From Bartonella sp. A05 (GTDB lineage Bacteria > Pseudomonadota > Alphaproteobacteria > Rhizobiales > Rhizobiaceae), in contig NZ_JANHOJ010000005.1 of the NCBI RefSeq assembly GCF_026930145.1, forward strand, positions 40,328 through 104,327: a stretch of 64,000 bases of DNA, given 5' to 3'. The position numbers were made by a program, and so were the translations under genes. Each line of letters starts with the position of its first letter. Positions within the stretch are counted from its first letter, which is position 1. Of the stretch, positions 51,323 to 61,450 are shown piece after piece. The notes beneath the pieces were generated by a model. That model saw only the letters and a list, made by a program, of their open reading frames with translations, was not told the DNA's origin and searched no databases.

Positions 51323-51739
51323 ATGAATAAAGAGGTTTATGGTCAATATCATCCTAGTGAAGATGAACCTTTTATGAACGAGCGTCAAAAAGCATATTTT
51401 CGTTCTAAATTAGTTTCTTGGAAAAACGATATCTTGAGAGAATCTCGCGAGACTTTAGAAAGTTTGCAGGAAGAGAATACCAATCAACCTGATTTTACTG
51501 ATCGGGCATCCTGCGAAACTGAGCGCACAATCGAATTACGTGCCCGTGATCGTCAGAGAAAACTTATTTCAAAAATAGATGCTGCTCTGGAACGTATTGA
51601 TAATGGTACTTATGGGTTTTGTGAAGAGACTGGAGAGCCCATTAGCATAAAACGCCTTGAAGCTCGACCGATTGCAGTTTTATCGTTGGAAGCACAAGAG
51701 CGCCACGAACGACGCGAAAAAGTCTATCGTGATGATTAA
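51323..51739 (+). CDS. dksA: RNA polymerase-binding transcription factor DksA
   Basis: Binds the secondary channel of RNA polymerase and acts with ppGpp in the stringent response. I choose the ATG at 51323 (MNKEVYGQYHPSEDEPFMNE), with GGAGG 12 nt upstream, giving 138 residues; the earlier in-frame ATG at 51248 adds 25 unrelated residues. The coiled-coil tip carries the DxxDxA motif as DFTDRA. The zinc-finger region (TYGFCEETGEPISIKRLEARPIAVLS) has only one of the four classical cysteines, as seen in other Hyphomicrobiales. The C-terminal ERHERREKVYRDD is the family ending. Confidence 0.93.
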   Translation: MNKEVYGQYHPSEDEPFMNERQKAYFRSKLVSWKNDILRESRETLESLQEENTNQPDFTDRASCETERTIELRARDRQRKLISKIDAALERIDNGTYGFCEETGEPISIKRLEARPIAVLSLEAQERHERREKVYRDD

Positions 51740-51772
51740 CAAAATACATACTTAATACGAGAGCTGAATATA

Positions 51773-52312
51773 TTATTTTCTTAGAGGGGGAATAAATAAA
51801 GATGGTTCTTGTCTTTCTTCAATTTCAGCAGTGATTTCTGAAACCTTAGAATTTTGCTTCATAAAGGGAGAAAAAGGATCATTTCTTATAGGTTCTTTGT
51901 CATTTTTGGAAAAATGCGTGTTTTCTATAAATCCGGAATTTTCGTTTGTTTCTGTCATCTCTGCCATTATTGGTGTATCTCTGTGTGGTTCGTGATCGCT
52001 TTTTTGTGTGGTGTGTGTACAGATATTATTGGATTCTATAACAATATCTGTGGAACCACCTGTGAGAATTAAATGCTCCATATTATCACGACGTATCAGA
52101 ATAAGGTGGCGCTTTTGGTCAATAGCGATTATATCGCGTACACTTAACCGCACAGGCTCTTCTTTTCTGTTGATGCTATGTTTTCCTTTATTTAAATGGC
52201 GTAAAAACATAATGGTTATAACAATTGCCACAATCATTAGTGTGAGAAAGATGAGGCTTGTCATTATATTTGCTGCTGGTGCTCCTATTTTGCTTGATAA
52301 CCAGACATTCAT
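51773..52312 (-). CDS. FliO-like flagellar biosynthesis-domain protein
   Basis: A small membrane protein; I choose the ATG at 52312 (MNVWLSSKIG), about 179 residues, over an upstream ATG at 52390 whose 26 extra residues look non-coding. One transmembrane helix (about 16-38, NIMTSLIFLTLMIVAIVITIMFL) is followed by a FliO-like core RLSVRDIIAIDQKRHLILIRRDNMEHLILTG, split here by family-typical spacing. An acidic, disordered tail completes it. FliO helps assemble the flagellar export gate, but no other flagellar gene is in the window. It is convergent with dksA, a conserved pairing in related genomes. Confidence 0.72.
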   Translation of the reverse strand: MNVWLSSKIGAPAANIMTSLIFLTLMIVAIVITIMFLRHLNKGKHSINRKEEPVRLSVRDIIAIDQKRHLILIRRDNMEHLILTGGSTDIVIESNNICTHTTQKSDHEPHRDTPIMAEMTETNENSGFIENTHFSKNDKEPIRNDPFSPFMKQNSKVSEITAEIEERQEPSLFIPPLRK

Positions 52313-52525
52313 AGCGTTTCTCCTGTTTAAATAATGGAAGGATTGCTTTTTTATTGATATAAATTCGTAAGCACAGCTTATAAGACTCAATTAAATATAA
52401 AACATAGCCTTTTTAACATTGAGTGATTGATATCAAGTGAGTATAGCATGATTTACACTTCATAACAATGATTATGGAGATAGCCCATTGTGTGAGAAAT
52501 AACTATAATTGAGGCAGCTAGAAAA

Positions 52526-55069
52526 ATGAATAAAAATTTTGAAGATATTAAAAGATCGTTGACTCCTTCTGTACACTGGAAAGCTATGATTTTGAATATT
52601 ATTTTTATAGTAATTTTTTTAGGCATTATAGGCTTTTTAGGTGTTTTCCATCCGCATAGCTATTTCCCTCAAGCTGCTTTAGTATCTTTTTTAGTCTTAG
52701 CGGTTATAGGTGTTGCTGCGCTTTTTTTAATGGGGATGGGTATTTTAAGATATGATACCATGCAATTGCATAGAAATTTAGATCTTAACCTTTTTGATGG
52801 AGTGGATGATGCAATTATGCTATCAGACATGTCCGGTTTTGTTTATTATTCTAATCAAAGTTATCAAAAAATTTTTACCTATAGACCTGAAGCCTCTTGT
52901 TATGCGGTTATTGCTGATCTTCCGGGTGCTGGTGCACTTGTATATCGTCTGAAAGTTGCAGCATTGAGTAATTGTGCAGCCCGAGAAGAATTAAGAATAA
53001 ATCGACCAATTTTTATCCATTCTGCACAGAAAAAAGCTGCTGTTCGGTATGATATTTCTATTCAGCCGATAGAAAGGCGGAAAAAAAAGCTCTTGTTGTG
53101 GCGTGTTTCTGATATGTCGTATTTGCAGAGATGTAATGAAGCTTTTTTCCTGAATCTTCAAGAAGCCATTAGCCATTTAGATCAAGCTCCTGTTGGATTT
53201 TTATCTGTTAATGCACAAGGAATGCTTGTCTATTTGAATGCAGTTTTTGCAGAATGGTTCTCGATTAATTTGGCAAATTTCACGATTGACCAATATAGTT
53301 TTGACCAACTATTTGATGATGCTGGAAATGATAAGACGTGGGATGATATTTGTTCACAATATAACAAACATCAAAATTCAGGCTATTCTATTCCCTATAC
53401 ATTTTCTTTGCATTGTACGTTAGAAAATGGCTGCAAAAAAATATTGTATTGTTTTATGAGTGCTACTTCTCTCTTAGAGGGTAATACCATCTATCGTATT
53501 GTTCTGATGCCGCAGGAGATACAAAAGGGTGAAAATAATTATCAATTAGGATTGCCAAGTACGTTGTTGGAATATTTTGATGCAAGTCCTTTTGCGATAG
53601 CGGTAGTGGATCAGAAAGGACAATTTGTCCATGTTAACAGTTCTTTTCTGTTATTAATGAGATGTCCCAGCAAAGTTATTAGCATTTATGACCTTATATC
53701 TCATCATGACCGTGCACAATTAGAGCGTGCATTCCAGCAGATTACGACCAATAAAACTTATCCGATTCCAATAGAAACAGTATTAGAAAATAATAAGGAA
53801 TGCCATTTGCGCCTTTATACGATGCCCATGACTCAGTGCTGTGATGGTGTATCACAATTAGTCATTCTATCTGCAATAGAAATAACAGAACAAAAAACGC
53901 TTGAAGATAAAATTGTACAAAGTCAAAAGATGCAGGCTATTGGGCAGTTGGCTGGTGGTATTGCTCATGATTTTAATAATGTTCTAACAGCAATTTTGAT
54001 GTCATGTGATCTTCTTTTAAATACGCACCGCAGTTCTGATCCTGCACATGCAGATCTTATCAACATCAAAAACAATGCCAATCGAGCTGCTGCGCTTGTA
54101 CAGCAATTATTAGCATTTTCTAGAAAGCAAACACTTCGACCTGAAAAAGTTGATTTTACGGAACTGTTATCAGATATTCGCAATCTTATTTTACCTCTTT
54201 TGGGCAATAATATTCAGTTAAAAATTATTCATGGAAGAGATTTGTGGAGTGTTGAAGTCGATCAAGCATCTTTCCAGCGTGTTATTGTGAATTTGGTCAT
54301 CAATGCGCGTGATGCTATGTTTGCTGGAGGTATGATAACAATTGCAACAAATAATATTACAAAACAGCAAAGTGCTGAATTTAACTATATTGGCTTTGTC
54401 GTTGGTGAATATGTGCAATTAACCGTTTCAGATACAGGAACAGGTATATCGGCTGATGTACAAGAAAAAATGTTTGAACCATTTTTTACAACCAAAGAAG
54501 TCGGAAAAGGAACTGGACTTGGTTTATCAATGGTCTATGGTATCATAAAACAAACAGGTGGTTATATTTACTGTGATAGCCAAGAAGGAAAAGGAACAAC
54601 ATTTCGTATTTTTCTGCCTCGTTATATGCCTAATACCAGTGATGAGATTTCTCAACAGATTGAAAAAGTAAAAGAACAGGAAAAAAATACAGATTTAACG
54701 GGTTCCGCTACTGTTTTATTAGTTGAAGATGAAGATGCTGTCCGAATGAGTGAGGTAAGGGCGCTTCAAATGAGAGGATATACTGTTTTGGAGGCTGCGA
54801 GTGGGGTGGAAGCGCTTGCTGTGCTTGAAGAAAATAAAGATGCTGTTGATATTATTGTTTCCGATGTGGTTATGCCAGAAATGGATGGACCAACTTTTCT
54901 TGGGGAAGTGCGAAAATATTATCCTGGCATTAAGTTTATTTTTGTTTCTGGATATGCGAAAGATGCTTTTACTAAAAATCTTCCAGAAGATGCGGTGTTC
55001 GGGTTTTTATCTAAACCATTCACGCTTAAGCAATTAGCGGTTGCAGTTAAAGAGACACTGGAACAATAA
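52526..55069 (+). CDS. cckA: Hybrid sensor histidine kinase CckA
   Basis: Cell-cycle kinase that, through ChpT, phosphorylates CtrA in alphaproteobacteria. 847 residues. Two transmembrane helices (about 20-40 and 50-73), PAS-like regions (about 90-340 and 345-460), HisKA with H481 in GGIAHDFNN, HATPase_c with the N, G1 and G2 boxes ([30 protein letters not shown]), and a C-terminal receiver domain with phospho-acceptor D780 in [11 protein letters not shown] and the lysine in FLSKPF. The order of domains is that of CckA. It is probably essential. Confidence 0.95.
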   Translation: MNKNFEDIKRSLTPSVHWKAMILNIIFIVIFLGIIGFLGVFHPHSYFPQAALVSFLVLAVIGVAALFLMGMGILRYDTMQLHRNLDLNLFDGVDDAIMLSDMSGFVYYSNQSYQKIFTYRPEASCYAVIADLPGAGALVYRLKVAALSNCAAREELRINRPIFIHSAQKKAAVRYDISIQPIERRKKKLLLWRVSDMSYLQRCNEAFFLNLQEAISHLDQAPVGFLSVNAQGMLVYLNAVFAEWFSINLANFTIDQYSFDQLFDDAGNDKTWDDICSQYNKHQNSGYSIPYTFSLHCTLENGCKKILYCFMSATSLLEGNTIYRIVLMPQEIQKGENNYQLGLPSTLLEYFDASPFAIAVVDQKGQFVHVNSSFLLLMRCPSKVISIYDLISHHDRAQLERAFQQITTNKTYPIPIETVLENNKECHLRLYTMPMTQCCDGVSQLVILSAIEITEQKTLEDKIVQSQKMQAIGQLAGGIAHDFNNVLTAILMSCDLLLNTHRSSDPAHADLINIKNNANRAAALVQQLLAFSRKQTLRPEKVDFTELLSDIRNLILPLLGNNIQLKIIHGRDLWSVEVDQASFQRVIVNLVINARDAMFAGGMITIATNNITKQQSAEFNYIGFVVGEYVQLTVSDTGTGISADVQEKMFEPFFTTKEVGKGTGLGLSMVYGIIKQTGGYIYCDSQEGKGTTFRIFLPRYMPNTSDEISQQIEKVKEQEKNTDLTGSATVLLVEDEDAVRMSEVRALQMRGYTVLEAASGVEALAVLEENKDAVDIIVSDVVMPEMDGPTFLGEVRKYYPGIKFIFVSGYAKDAFTKNLPEDAVFGFLSKPFTLKQLAVAVKETLEQ

Positions 55070-55528
55070 TTATCAGTTTTTTAGATAAAAAGTCACAATT
55101 GTTGTGGAGAGATAGTCATAAGAATGTGTGTGTAAATTGGATATGTTTATAAATAGTGCGATGTGTCTTAAGACAGAAATGTATTTGAGTTTGTGACATA
55201 CTTTTTTCTTTTTGACCTATTCTTCGATCATGAATGTCGAGAAAATCATAAATTTGAAAGAATTATTTTCTGGCTCTCTACATGATAAGCAATTTTATAA
55301 ATCTTCTTCTCTTCAATTGATGAATGGTGTGTTTTAAATTTTTCAGAGAATAGGCCTAGATTTAAAACATTAAATCTCATTTCTATCTTAATAACGCATA
55401 ATATTTTGTTATTCAGCTATGCTATTCGTGCCTTCTTAAAGATTTTTTCGTCGAACAAAATTTTTTTTGATGATTCTTGGAATAAAGCGAAAAAAAATCA
55501 AGCGAAACGTTTGATATACACTGCTGAC
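55070..55528. other. Non-coding gap between cckA and purN
   Basis: About 460 bp between the convergent 3' ends of cckA and purN. A 62-codon frame at 55406-55594 overlaps purN on the other strand and is not credible. No terminator stands out. Confidence 0.4.
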
Positions 55529-56140
55529 TTAGAAAGAAAAAAGCTGTTGTTGAGAATCGGTTACTTTATCTTTTTTGTTTATAAATGCTTTTAAGGCTTC
55601 TGGATAAAGTTTGTGTTCAGCTTTAAGAACTCTTTGTGCCAAACTATCTACAGTATCATCAGGGCATACTGGAACAGCAGCTTGAGCAAGAATCTTTCCT
55701 GAATCTATTTCTTCTGCAACAAGATGAACAGTGCAACCGGCAATTTTTACGCCTTCTTGCAAGGCTTTTTCGTGAGTGTTTAAACCCTTAAATAAAGGGA
55801 GTAGAGAAGGGTGAATATTGAGAATTTTTCCTTCATAGAGTTTTATGAAATGCGCAGAAATAAGCCGCATATACCCAGCAAAGCAGATAAAGTCTGGCTG
55901 ATATTCAGCCAAAAGAGTAAGGATAGGCTCTTCATGCGCTTCTTTAGTTGGATAATTTTTGCGATCCACAACATGAGTGGGTAAACCATAGCTCCGTGCT
56001 TTTTCGATACCAGCAGCATGGGGGTTATCACAAATAACCGCAATTATTTCAGCAGGATACTCAGATTGTTTGCTTGCTTCTGCGAGGGAAACCATATTGG
56101 ATCCATTCCCAGAAATAAAAACAATTACTTTTTTTTTCAT
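55529..56140 (-). CDS. purN: Phosphoribosylglycinamide formyltransferase PurN
   Basis: Transfers formyl from 10-formyl-THF to GAR in step 3 of purine synthesis. 203 residues. The start [21 protein letters not shown] (phosphoribosyl contacts), the FAGYMRLIS strand-loop with [20 protein letters not shown] (formyl-group region, catalytic N-H-D triad with N107 and H109) and [18 protein letters not shown] are clear. Its start overlaps the purM stop by 4 bp, so translation is coupled. Confidence 0.97.
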   Translation of the reverse strand: MKKKVIVFISGNGSNMVSLAEASKQSEYPAEIIAVICDNPHAAGIEKARSYGLPTHVVDRKNYPTKEAHEEPILTLLAEYQPDFICFAGYMRLISAHFIKLYEGKILNIHPSLLPLFKGLNTHEKALQEGVKIAGCTVHLVAEEIDSGKILAQAAVPVCPDDTVDSLAQRVLKAEHKLYPEALKAFINKKDKVTDSQQQLFSF

Positions 56141-57222
56141 AAATGCAGTGCACCTTTATAGACCACTCTTTTTTTTAGGCATTTTATTAAAACGCCAAGA
56201 GGGGTGATGGTTTCTCCTTGCTCTTTAAGGCTTTGGGTAATGGGTTCAACCGAGTCTTTGGCTACGATAATAACCATACCAATACCACAATTGAATGTTC
56301 GTAACATTTCTGTTTCTTCTATTCTACCTTGTTTAGCTGCCCATGAAAATACGGAAGGAATATTAATGGCAGAAAGATTAATTTCAGCGCAAAGAGAGGA
56401 TGGAAGCACACGTGGAATATTTTCAGAAAAGCCACCACCTGTAATATGAGCAAGAGCTTTGATTCCTTTGCAATTCCGTATGATAGGCAGAAGTGATTTG
56501 ACATAAATGCGGGTTGGTGTAAGCAGTGCTTCGCCAAGGCTTATTTGGGGATTAAAGGGAGCAGGATGATGCCATTTTAGTTTGCTTTGTTTAACGATTT
56601 GCCTGATGAGGGAAAAACCGTTGGAATGAACTCCAGATGAGCTAAGACCCAAAATAATATCGCCTTCCATAATGTCCCGTGAAGGCAACAACGCACTGCG
56701 CTCAGCTGCTCCTACAGCAAAGCCTGCCAAGTCATAATCTCCCTCTGCATACATTCCAGGCATTTCTGCAGTTTCTCCTCCGATAAGAGCTGCTCCTGCT
56801 TGCTGACACCCTGTTGCAATACCGGAAACGATTGTAGCGCCTTGTTCAGCATCAAGCTTTCCAGTTGCAAAGTAATCTAAGAAAAACAGTGGTTCAGCGC
56901 CTTGTACGATTAAATCATTGACACACATGGCTACGAGATCAATACCAATAGTGTTATGAATACCAACTTCAATGGCAATTTTTAGTTTTGTACCTACGCC
57001 ATCATTGGCTGCTACAAGAATGGGATCTATAAATCCTGTGGCTTTTAAATCAAATAGACCGCCGAAACCACCTATTTCCGTATCTGCACCGACTCGTTTT
57101 GTTGAGCGTATATAGGGCTTAATTTTCTCTACCATAACATTGCCCATATCAATATCAACACCAGATTCTGCATAGGTAAGACTACGATTAGGTTCGTTAT
57201 CTACAGAGTTTTGATTACTCAT
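56137..57222 (-). CDS. purM: AIR synthetase PurM
   Basis: Cyclises FGAM to AIR using ATP, step 5 of purine synthesis. 361 residues. Seen: [12 protein letters not shown] near the start, [18 protein letters not shown] (the ATP-binding loop, about 61-78), [12 protein letters not shown] and [13 protein letters not shown] (about 141-153). A strong AAGGAAGG site precedes the ATG. It forms a purM-purN operon, away from the purC-L cluster, and is divergent from the PerM-like permease gene. Confidence 0.97.
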   Translation of the reverse strand: MSNQNSVDNEPNRSLTYAESGVDIDMGNVMVEKIKPYIRSTKRVGADTEIGGFGGLFDLKATGFIDPILVAANDGVGTKLKIAIEVGIHNTIGIDLVAMCVNDLIVQGAEPLFFLDYFATGKLDAEQGATIVSGIATGCQQAGAALIGGETAEMPGMYAEGDYDLAGFAVGAAERSALLPSRDIMEGDIILGLSSSGVHSNGFSLIRQIVKQSKLKWHHPAPFNPQISLGEALLTPTRIYVKSLLPIIRNCKGIKALAHITGGGFSENIPRVLPSSLCAEINLSAINIPSVFSWAAKQGRIEETEMLRTFNCGIGMVIIVAKDSVEPITQSLKEQGETITPLGVLIKCLKKRVVYKGALHL

Positions 57223-57396
57223 TGGAGCCTTCCTTATGGGAAAAATCAGATTTTGAGATTACGCAATGCCATGATAGAGTTACCTCTGCAAGAGATATTG
57301 ATATGTAATACCCAAGAAATAAGTGAATGTTTACTTGACTCGAGTAGAAGAAGTTACATAATTCCACGGTGTATTAAGATTTTTTTGAGCTATTTA

Positions 57397-58608
57397 ATGA
57401 GTAAGATATCAGATAATAACGATCACTCTACCTTGCAGTCAATGAAAAAGAAAATTAGTGATAAGGAGTTGTGGAATCATTATATGGCTTATGCGCCATC
57501 TTATGCTCAAGTACCGTTACCAAGTAGTATAAAAAGGCAAGCCTTTTTCTGGATAGGGGCTTTGATTTTTTTTGTTGCCTTTATGTTTGTTTTTGGATCG
57601 ATTTTGCTCCCTTTTGTAGCAGGTATTGTATTAGCTTACTTTCTAAATCCGATTATTCAACTACTTGAAAAAATTGGTATTCGTCGTGTTTTGGGTACGA
57701 TTTTGATTACTTTGTTTATTATTGTTATTTTTGTAGCTGCTCTAATAATTTTGATCCCTATTATCAGTTGGCAAATACAACAGTTCATGACCAATGGTTT
57801 GCCAATTTATGTTAATCGCATTCAAACTTTTCTTGTTGAACATGATTTTGATTGGGCAAGGCGTTATTTCGGTAGTGATCCAAACGAATTACATACCAAT
57901 ATTAAAGCTCTTTTAGGGCAAAGCTCTGATTTTATTACATCTCTTTTAAATTCACTTTTGAAATCAGGAAAATCTATTGTTAATATTGTTAGCCTATTTG
58001 TAGTGGCACCTGTGGTGGCATTTTATATGTTATTAGATTGGCCTCATATGGTTAAAGCAGTTGATTCATGGATACCGCGAGATTATCTCGAAACTGTCCG
58101 TAGTATTTTTTATCAAATGGATAGAGCTATTGCCGGCTTTGTTCGTGGACAAGGAACAGTTTGTTTGATACTGGGGGGATATTATGCCATTGGTTTAACT
58201 ATTACAGAGCTCAATTTTGGTCTTTTAATTGGTATATTTATTGGTCTCATCAGCTTTATTCCTTATATCGGAACCATGATTGGCTTTGTATTATCTGTTG
58301 GTGTCGCATGGGTGCAGTTTTATCCGAATGATTGGGGTTCGATTATTATCGTTATGACTATTTTTTTCATTGGTCAATTTATTGAGGGCTATATTTTGCA
58401 ACCAAAACTTGTAGGTTCGTCAGTGGGACTTCATCCGGTATGGTTAATATTTGCATTGTTTGCTTTTGGTTCATTATTTGGTTTTACTGGTATGATCCTT
58501 GCTGTTCCTGCAGCAGCAGCTGTTGGTGTTTTGGTTCGTTTTGCTCTTCAGACTTATCTTAATTCTCAGATGTATTCACGAAGTAGGAGTTCGGAGCCGC
58601 TAGAATGA
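57397..58608 (+). CDS. AI-2E/PerM family permease
   Basis: A membrane protein of about 403 residues from the ATG at 57397 (MSKISDNNDH); an in-frame ATG at 57211 would overlap purM and adds a non-conserved stretch, and 57442 is another possible start. It has about eight helices, including FVFGSILLPFVAGIVLAYFLNP, a long amphipathic region, and the conserved PxxGxxxG region GLISFIPYIGTMIGFVLS. The family includes AI-2 exporters and sodium antiporters; the function here is not known. Its stop overlaps the hdaA start by 4 bp, so the pair is co-translated. Confidence 0.85.
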   Translation: MSKISDNNDHSTLQSMKKKISDKELWNHYMAYAPSYAQVPLPSSIKRQAFFWIGALIFFVAFMFVFGSILLPFVAGIVLAYFLNPIIQLLEKIGIRRVLGTILITLFIIVIFVAALIILIPIISWQIQQFMTNGLPIYVNRIQTFLVEHDFDWARRYFGSDPNELHTNIKALLGQSSDFITSLLNSLLKSGKSIVNIVSLFVVAPVVAFYMLLDWPHMVKAVDSWIPRDYLETVRSIFYQMDRAIAGFVRGQGTVCLILGGYYAIGLTITELNFGLLIGIFIGLISFIPYIGTMIGFVLSVGVAWVQFYPNDWGSIIIVMTIFFIGQFIEGYILQPKLVGSSVGLHPVWLIFALFAFGSLFGFTGMILAVPAAAAVGVLVRFALQTYLNSQMYSRSRSSEPLE

Positions 58609-59294
58609 ATAAGCGTGAAACGCAATTGCCTTTAGAGCTTCCTTATAAATCGGTTTTCTCATTTGATGATTTGGTAATTACAGAGAGCAATCGTATGGCT
58701 TTTCAGCTGATTGAGCACTGGCCAAATTGGATTTTTCCTATTGCTATTTTGGTTGGAAAAGAGGGATCTGGAAAAACGCATTTTTCTAGTGTATGGGCGC
58801 AAAAAGCAAATGCTTTAAGTATTCATCGTGATGAAATTGATCAAGTTGTCGCTGTGGCTTCTTCAGGAAAATCACTTTTAATTGAGGATATTGATGCAGG
58901 CACAATTAGTGAAACAGGACTTTTTCACTTAATCAATAGTATTAAGCAGGCAAATCTTGATGCGATCCAGGCTACTTTATTGATAACCGCACGAACACTA
59001 CCATCTACATGGAATTTAGAGTTAAATGACCTTAAAAGTCGTTTAAATTCAGTTATGTTAGTTACAATTGAACAACCTGATGATGCATTGTTAACTGCTA
59101 TAGCTTTTAAACTTTTTTCTGATCGGCAGATTGTTGTTCAGTCGGATATTATTCATTACCTTGTGAGCCGTTGTGAGCGTTCTTTGTTTTCATTGAGGTG
59201 TGCTGTTGATTCTATAGATCGGTTGTCATTACAGAAAAAGAGTAAGATAACACGCGCTGTTGTTGGTGAAGTTCTGAATATGCAAATTCAATAA
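58605..59294 (+). CDS. hdaA: DnaA-related inactivator HdaA
   Basis: A 229-residue AAA+ protein homologous to the DnaA ATPase domain, with a clamp-binding-like QLPLEL at residues 7-12 and Walker A GKEGSGKT at 51-58; Walker B is LLIEDID. In Caulobacter HdaA, with the sliding clamp, promotes DnaA-ATP hydrolysis after initiation. In many relatives ppk follows directly; here ppk is 28 kb away and the DNA after hdaA is non-coding. The 4-bp overlap with the permease gene supports an operon. Confidence 0.88.
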   Translation: MNKRETQLPLELPYKSVFSFDDLVITESNRMAFQLIEHWPNWIFPIAILVGKEGSGKTHFSSVWAQKANALSIHRDEIDQVVAVASSGKSLLIEDIDAGTISETGLFHLINSIKQANLDAIQATLLITARTLPSTWNLELNDLKSRLNSVMLVTIEQPDDALLTAIAFKLFSDRQIVVQSDIIHYLVSRCERSLFSLRCAVDSIDRLSLQKKSKITRAVVGEVLNMQIQ

Positions 59295-60015
59295 ATAGCA
59301 TTTATGTAGTTCCCATGGTTTAAGAAAATGTGTTACTATCTCCCTTAATTGTTTGTGCATGCGGAGAAAAAGTAATTATTTAGTTTTTCTGATTATCTCT
59401 GATAATGGCTTTTTGATGAGAAACAAAGTATAGTATCATATGTTTTTATGCAAAATAAGGACGGAAACGAATGATTACATCACATGTTTTAGAGATAAAA
59501 CAAGAGTGTTATAGTCATCTGCCACTTACTATTTGCGTGATATAATCGTATTTCTTATTTCCCTTATAGATTTCAAAAATTTTTCGATGATGTTAATGTT
59601 AGCTTTAAAGCATTATATACTATAAAATAGCTGTTCTCTACTTCAAATAAGCTTTAGAAAGATTAGGAAATTATTTTTTTGTTGTAAGTAGTTATAGATA
59701 TTAAAGCCATTTTTTTCAGATTGCATATTGATGTTTTGGAAATATATAGATTTTTTTGAATATGGATATGGTGAGATAGAGATCTTAGAAATGATTGTTT
59801 TTATACATTAGGAATTTTTCCCATTGCGGAGTTTAAGTTTTTTCTTTTGTGGGTGTCATTTTGCTTATTTTTGTTAATAATACATAATTGGGTAGAAAAA
59901 TATTTGAAAAAAGTTATTCCTTAGAAGGAATAAAACAAAATTTTTTAAAAAGATGTGTTTTTCTCTTGCACTTTTTTCATGAAAATTTTAGGGAATATGC
60001 GTCGAAGATAAATGG
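59295..60015. other. Gene-poor stretch between hdaA and tRNA-Pro
   Basis: About 720 bp of very AT-rich DNA with no credible frame. It holds one strong hairpin (listed separately) and otherwise no feature that I can support. Confidence 0.4.
59914..59946 (+). terminator. Perfect hairpin followed by a T-run
   Basis: A perfect inverted repeat TTATTCCTT / AAGGAATAA (59914-59933), then an A-rich gap and a six-T run at 59941-59946. It lies about 620 bp past hdaA and about 70 bp before tRNA-Pro, so it could end a long read-through transcript or an unannotated small RNA. Confidence 0.4.
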
Positions 60016-60092
60016 CGGAGCGTAGCGCAGTCTGGTAGCGCACCTGATTTGGGATCAGGGGGTCGTAGGTTCGAATCCTATCGCTCCGACCA
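60016..60092 (+). tRNA. tRNA-Pro (anticodon TGG)
   Basis: Cloverleaf with acceptor CGGAGCG / CGCTCCG, D-arm with GTAGCGCAGTCTGGTAGCGCAC, anticodon stem-loop CCTGA TTTGGGA TCAGG giving TGG, and T-arm TAGG TTCGAAT CCTA. Discriminator A and encoded CCA. The TGG anticodon can read all CCN by wobble. Confidence 0.97.
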
Positions 60093-60171
60093 TGTTTGCT
60101 TGGCAAAAGGTAATGAGGCATTGTGTATAGTATTTTCTGTTCCAGTGTTTCATAATCTAAAGGAAAAAGTC

Positions 60172-60477
60172 ATGGTTGCACGTATTTATAGTCCGGCGAA
60201 AACATCGATGCAGTCAGGAAAAGCAAATACTGGTTTTTGGATCCTTCAGTATGAACCGGAGAAAGCTAAAATGCTTGAACCACTCATGGGCTATGTAGCG
60301 ACAGCTGATATGGGGAGTCAGGTAAAGATTCGGTTTGAGGTGAAAGAAGAAGCAATCGCTTTTGCTATTAAAAACTCTATTCCTTATCGTGTAGAAAGGC
60401 CACATAGTTCGTTGCGGCGTGCTATTTCTTATTCTGATAATTTTCGTAGTGATCGGCAGCTGTCGTGGACACATTGA
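60172..60477 (+). CDS. NADH dehydrogenase accessory subunit, NDUFS4-like
   Basis: A 101-residue protein starting MVARIYSPAK at 60172; the longer upstream frame runs through tRNA-Pro and cannot be coding. It matches the ETC complex I NDUFS4 (18 kDa) family of alphaproteobacteria: KANTGFWILQYEP near the start, LMGYVATADMGSQVKIRF in the middle (about 41-58), and the basic C-terminal YSDNFRSDRQLSWTH. It is expected to bind the peripheral arm of respiratory complex I. It lies between tRNA-Pro and tRNA-Arg. Confidence 0.9.
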   Translation: MVARIYSPAKTSMQSGKANTGFWILQYEPEKAKMLEPLMGYVATADMGSQVKIRFEVKEEAIAFAIKNSIPYRVERPHSSLRRAISYSDNFRSDRQLSWTH

Positions 60478-60512
60478 AGAGGGAGCTGTTTAAAATTAAG
60501 AAATTATCGCTT

Positions 60513-60589
<77 letters not shown>

Positions 60590-60595
60590 ATTATC

Positions 60596-60650
60596 AATAG
60601 AATCAATAATTTATATGGGTTTTTTATTATTTTGATTCTATTTGTTTTTA
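60596..60650 (+). terminator. Long AT hairpin after tRNA-Arg
   Basis: A 10-bp perfect stem AATAGAATCA / TGATTCTATT (60596-60605 and 60633-60642), extended inward by AATAAT / ATTATT after one bulge, followed by TTGTTTTTA. It begins 7 bp after the tRNA end. Likely the tRNA-Arg terminator, though the repeat could also be part of an old attachment region. Confidence 0.5.
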
Positions 60651-61450
60651 GAGGTTATCTCGCACCTTTTTGTAGTTTTTATCACTTCTATTGCTAACCG
60701 CTTTCTATCCGCTGTCTGGTATTACAGTGATGACATTTTGTCTTCAGTTCAGCAAAAAATCGCTTTGAGCTGCGAAACTGTAGCCCCTGAATTTGCCGCT
60801 CTCGTTGCTGCTAATTTTCTTAATCCATACGCTGATTTTTGAACTCCTGCTGCATTACAAGCTTCACGAAACAGGTTGCCAAAACTTTCTTTGATGATTT
60901 TTTACCGCCTTTACCACAAATGAAAGTTTCATCACCAATAGGAGCCGCTTTAAGCGTTGCAGCTAATGCTGGCAAAATTGGCAGAAAAACATCCGTTTGA
61001 AATTGGCTCTTTTCCGTCTTTCAATGAATGATATTGTCTGTGACATCTTTCCAGCCAATGCGTACCGCGTCACCCTGCCGTAAACCGGTATAAAGAAGAA
61101 CATCAATCCAGACCCGTTCATGTGTTCTAAGTGGCCAACGATGATAATATTTTTCGATGTCTTCTTCGAGCCATGGCACAAAACCCTCTGTATTCAAGGA
61201 TTTTGGTGGTTTGATATTGAAAGCAGGATTTCTATTCAAAAGATCATTCTCAAGGACTCAATTCAAGAGGCCATTTAAAGTTGTTAAAAAATGTTTGGCC
61301 GCGGCGGGAGTTTCACGTCTTCTTTCCAACGCATCAAGGATATGTTTTTTTCGATGCTTTTATAAGCCTGATCTCCAATATGTTTAGAGATATTGTTTGG
61401 GAACAGTTTGTTGAAAAAGCTATTTTTCTGGGTGTATTTGTTTTCCAGGG
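60651..61450 (-). pseudogene. Tyrosine-recombinase integrase, heavily degraded
   Basis: Reading the minus strand in several frames gives one integrase in order: FNKLFPNNISKHIGDQAYKSI, then DALERRRETPAAAKHFLTT and LNGLLN (stop) VLENDLLNRNPAF, then an intact stretch (61021-61239) with WLEEDIEKYYHRWPLRTHERVW and VLLYTGLRQGDAVRIGWKDV carrying the catalytic arginine, then in a new frame FLPILPALAATLKAAPIGD, FREACNAAGVQKSAYGLRKL and, after stops, YQTADRKRLAIEV near the tyrosine. At least three frameshifts and several stops make it non-functional. Its C-terminal end points at tRNA-Arg, about 60 bp away, the usual position of an island integrase. Confidence 0.85.

Noticed and set aside
57211..57396. 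62-codon upstream extension of the PerM-like permease
   Set aside because: It overlaps the start of purM on the other strand and lacks similarity to the family; the ATG at 57397 is a better start.
60049..60171. 41-codon upstream extension of the NDUFS4-like gene
   Set aside because: It runs through the tRNA-Pro gene; the family N-terminus begins at the ATG at 60172.
60642..60842. 66-codon plus-strand frame after tRNA-Arg
   Set aside because: It is antisense to the degraded integrase, whose C-terminal motifs explain the sequence on the minus strand.
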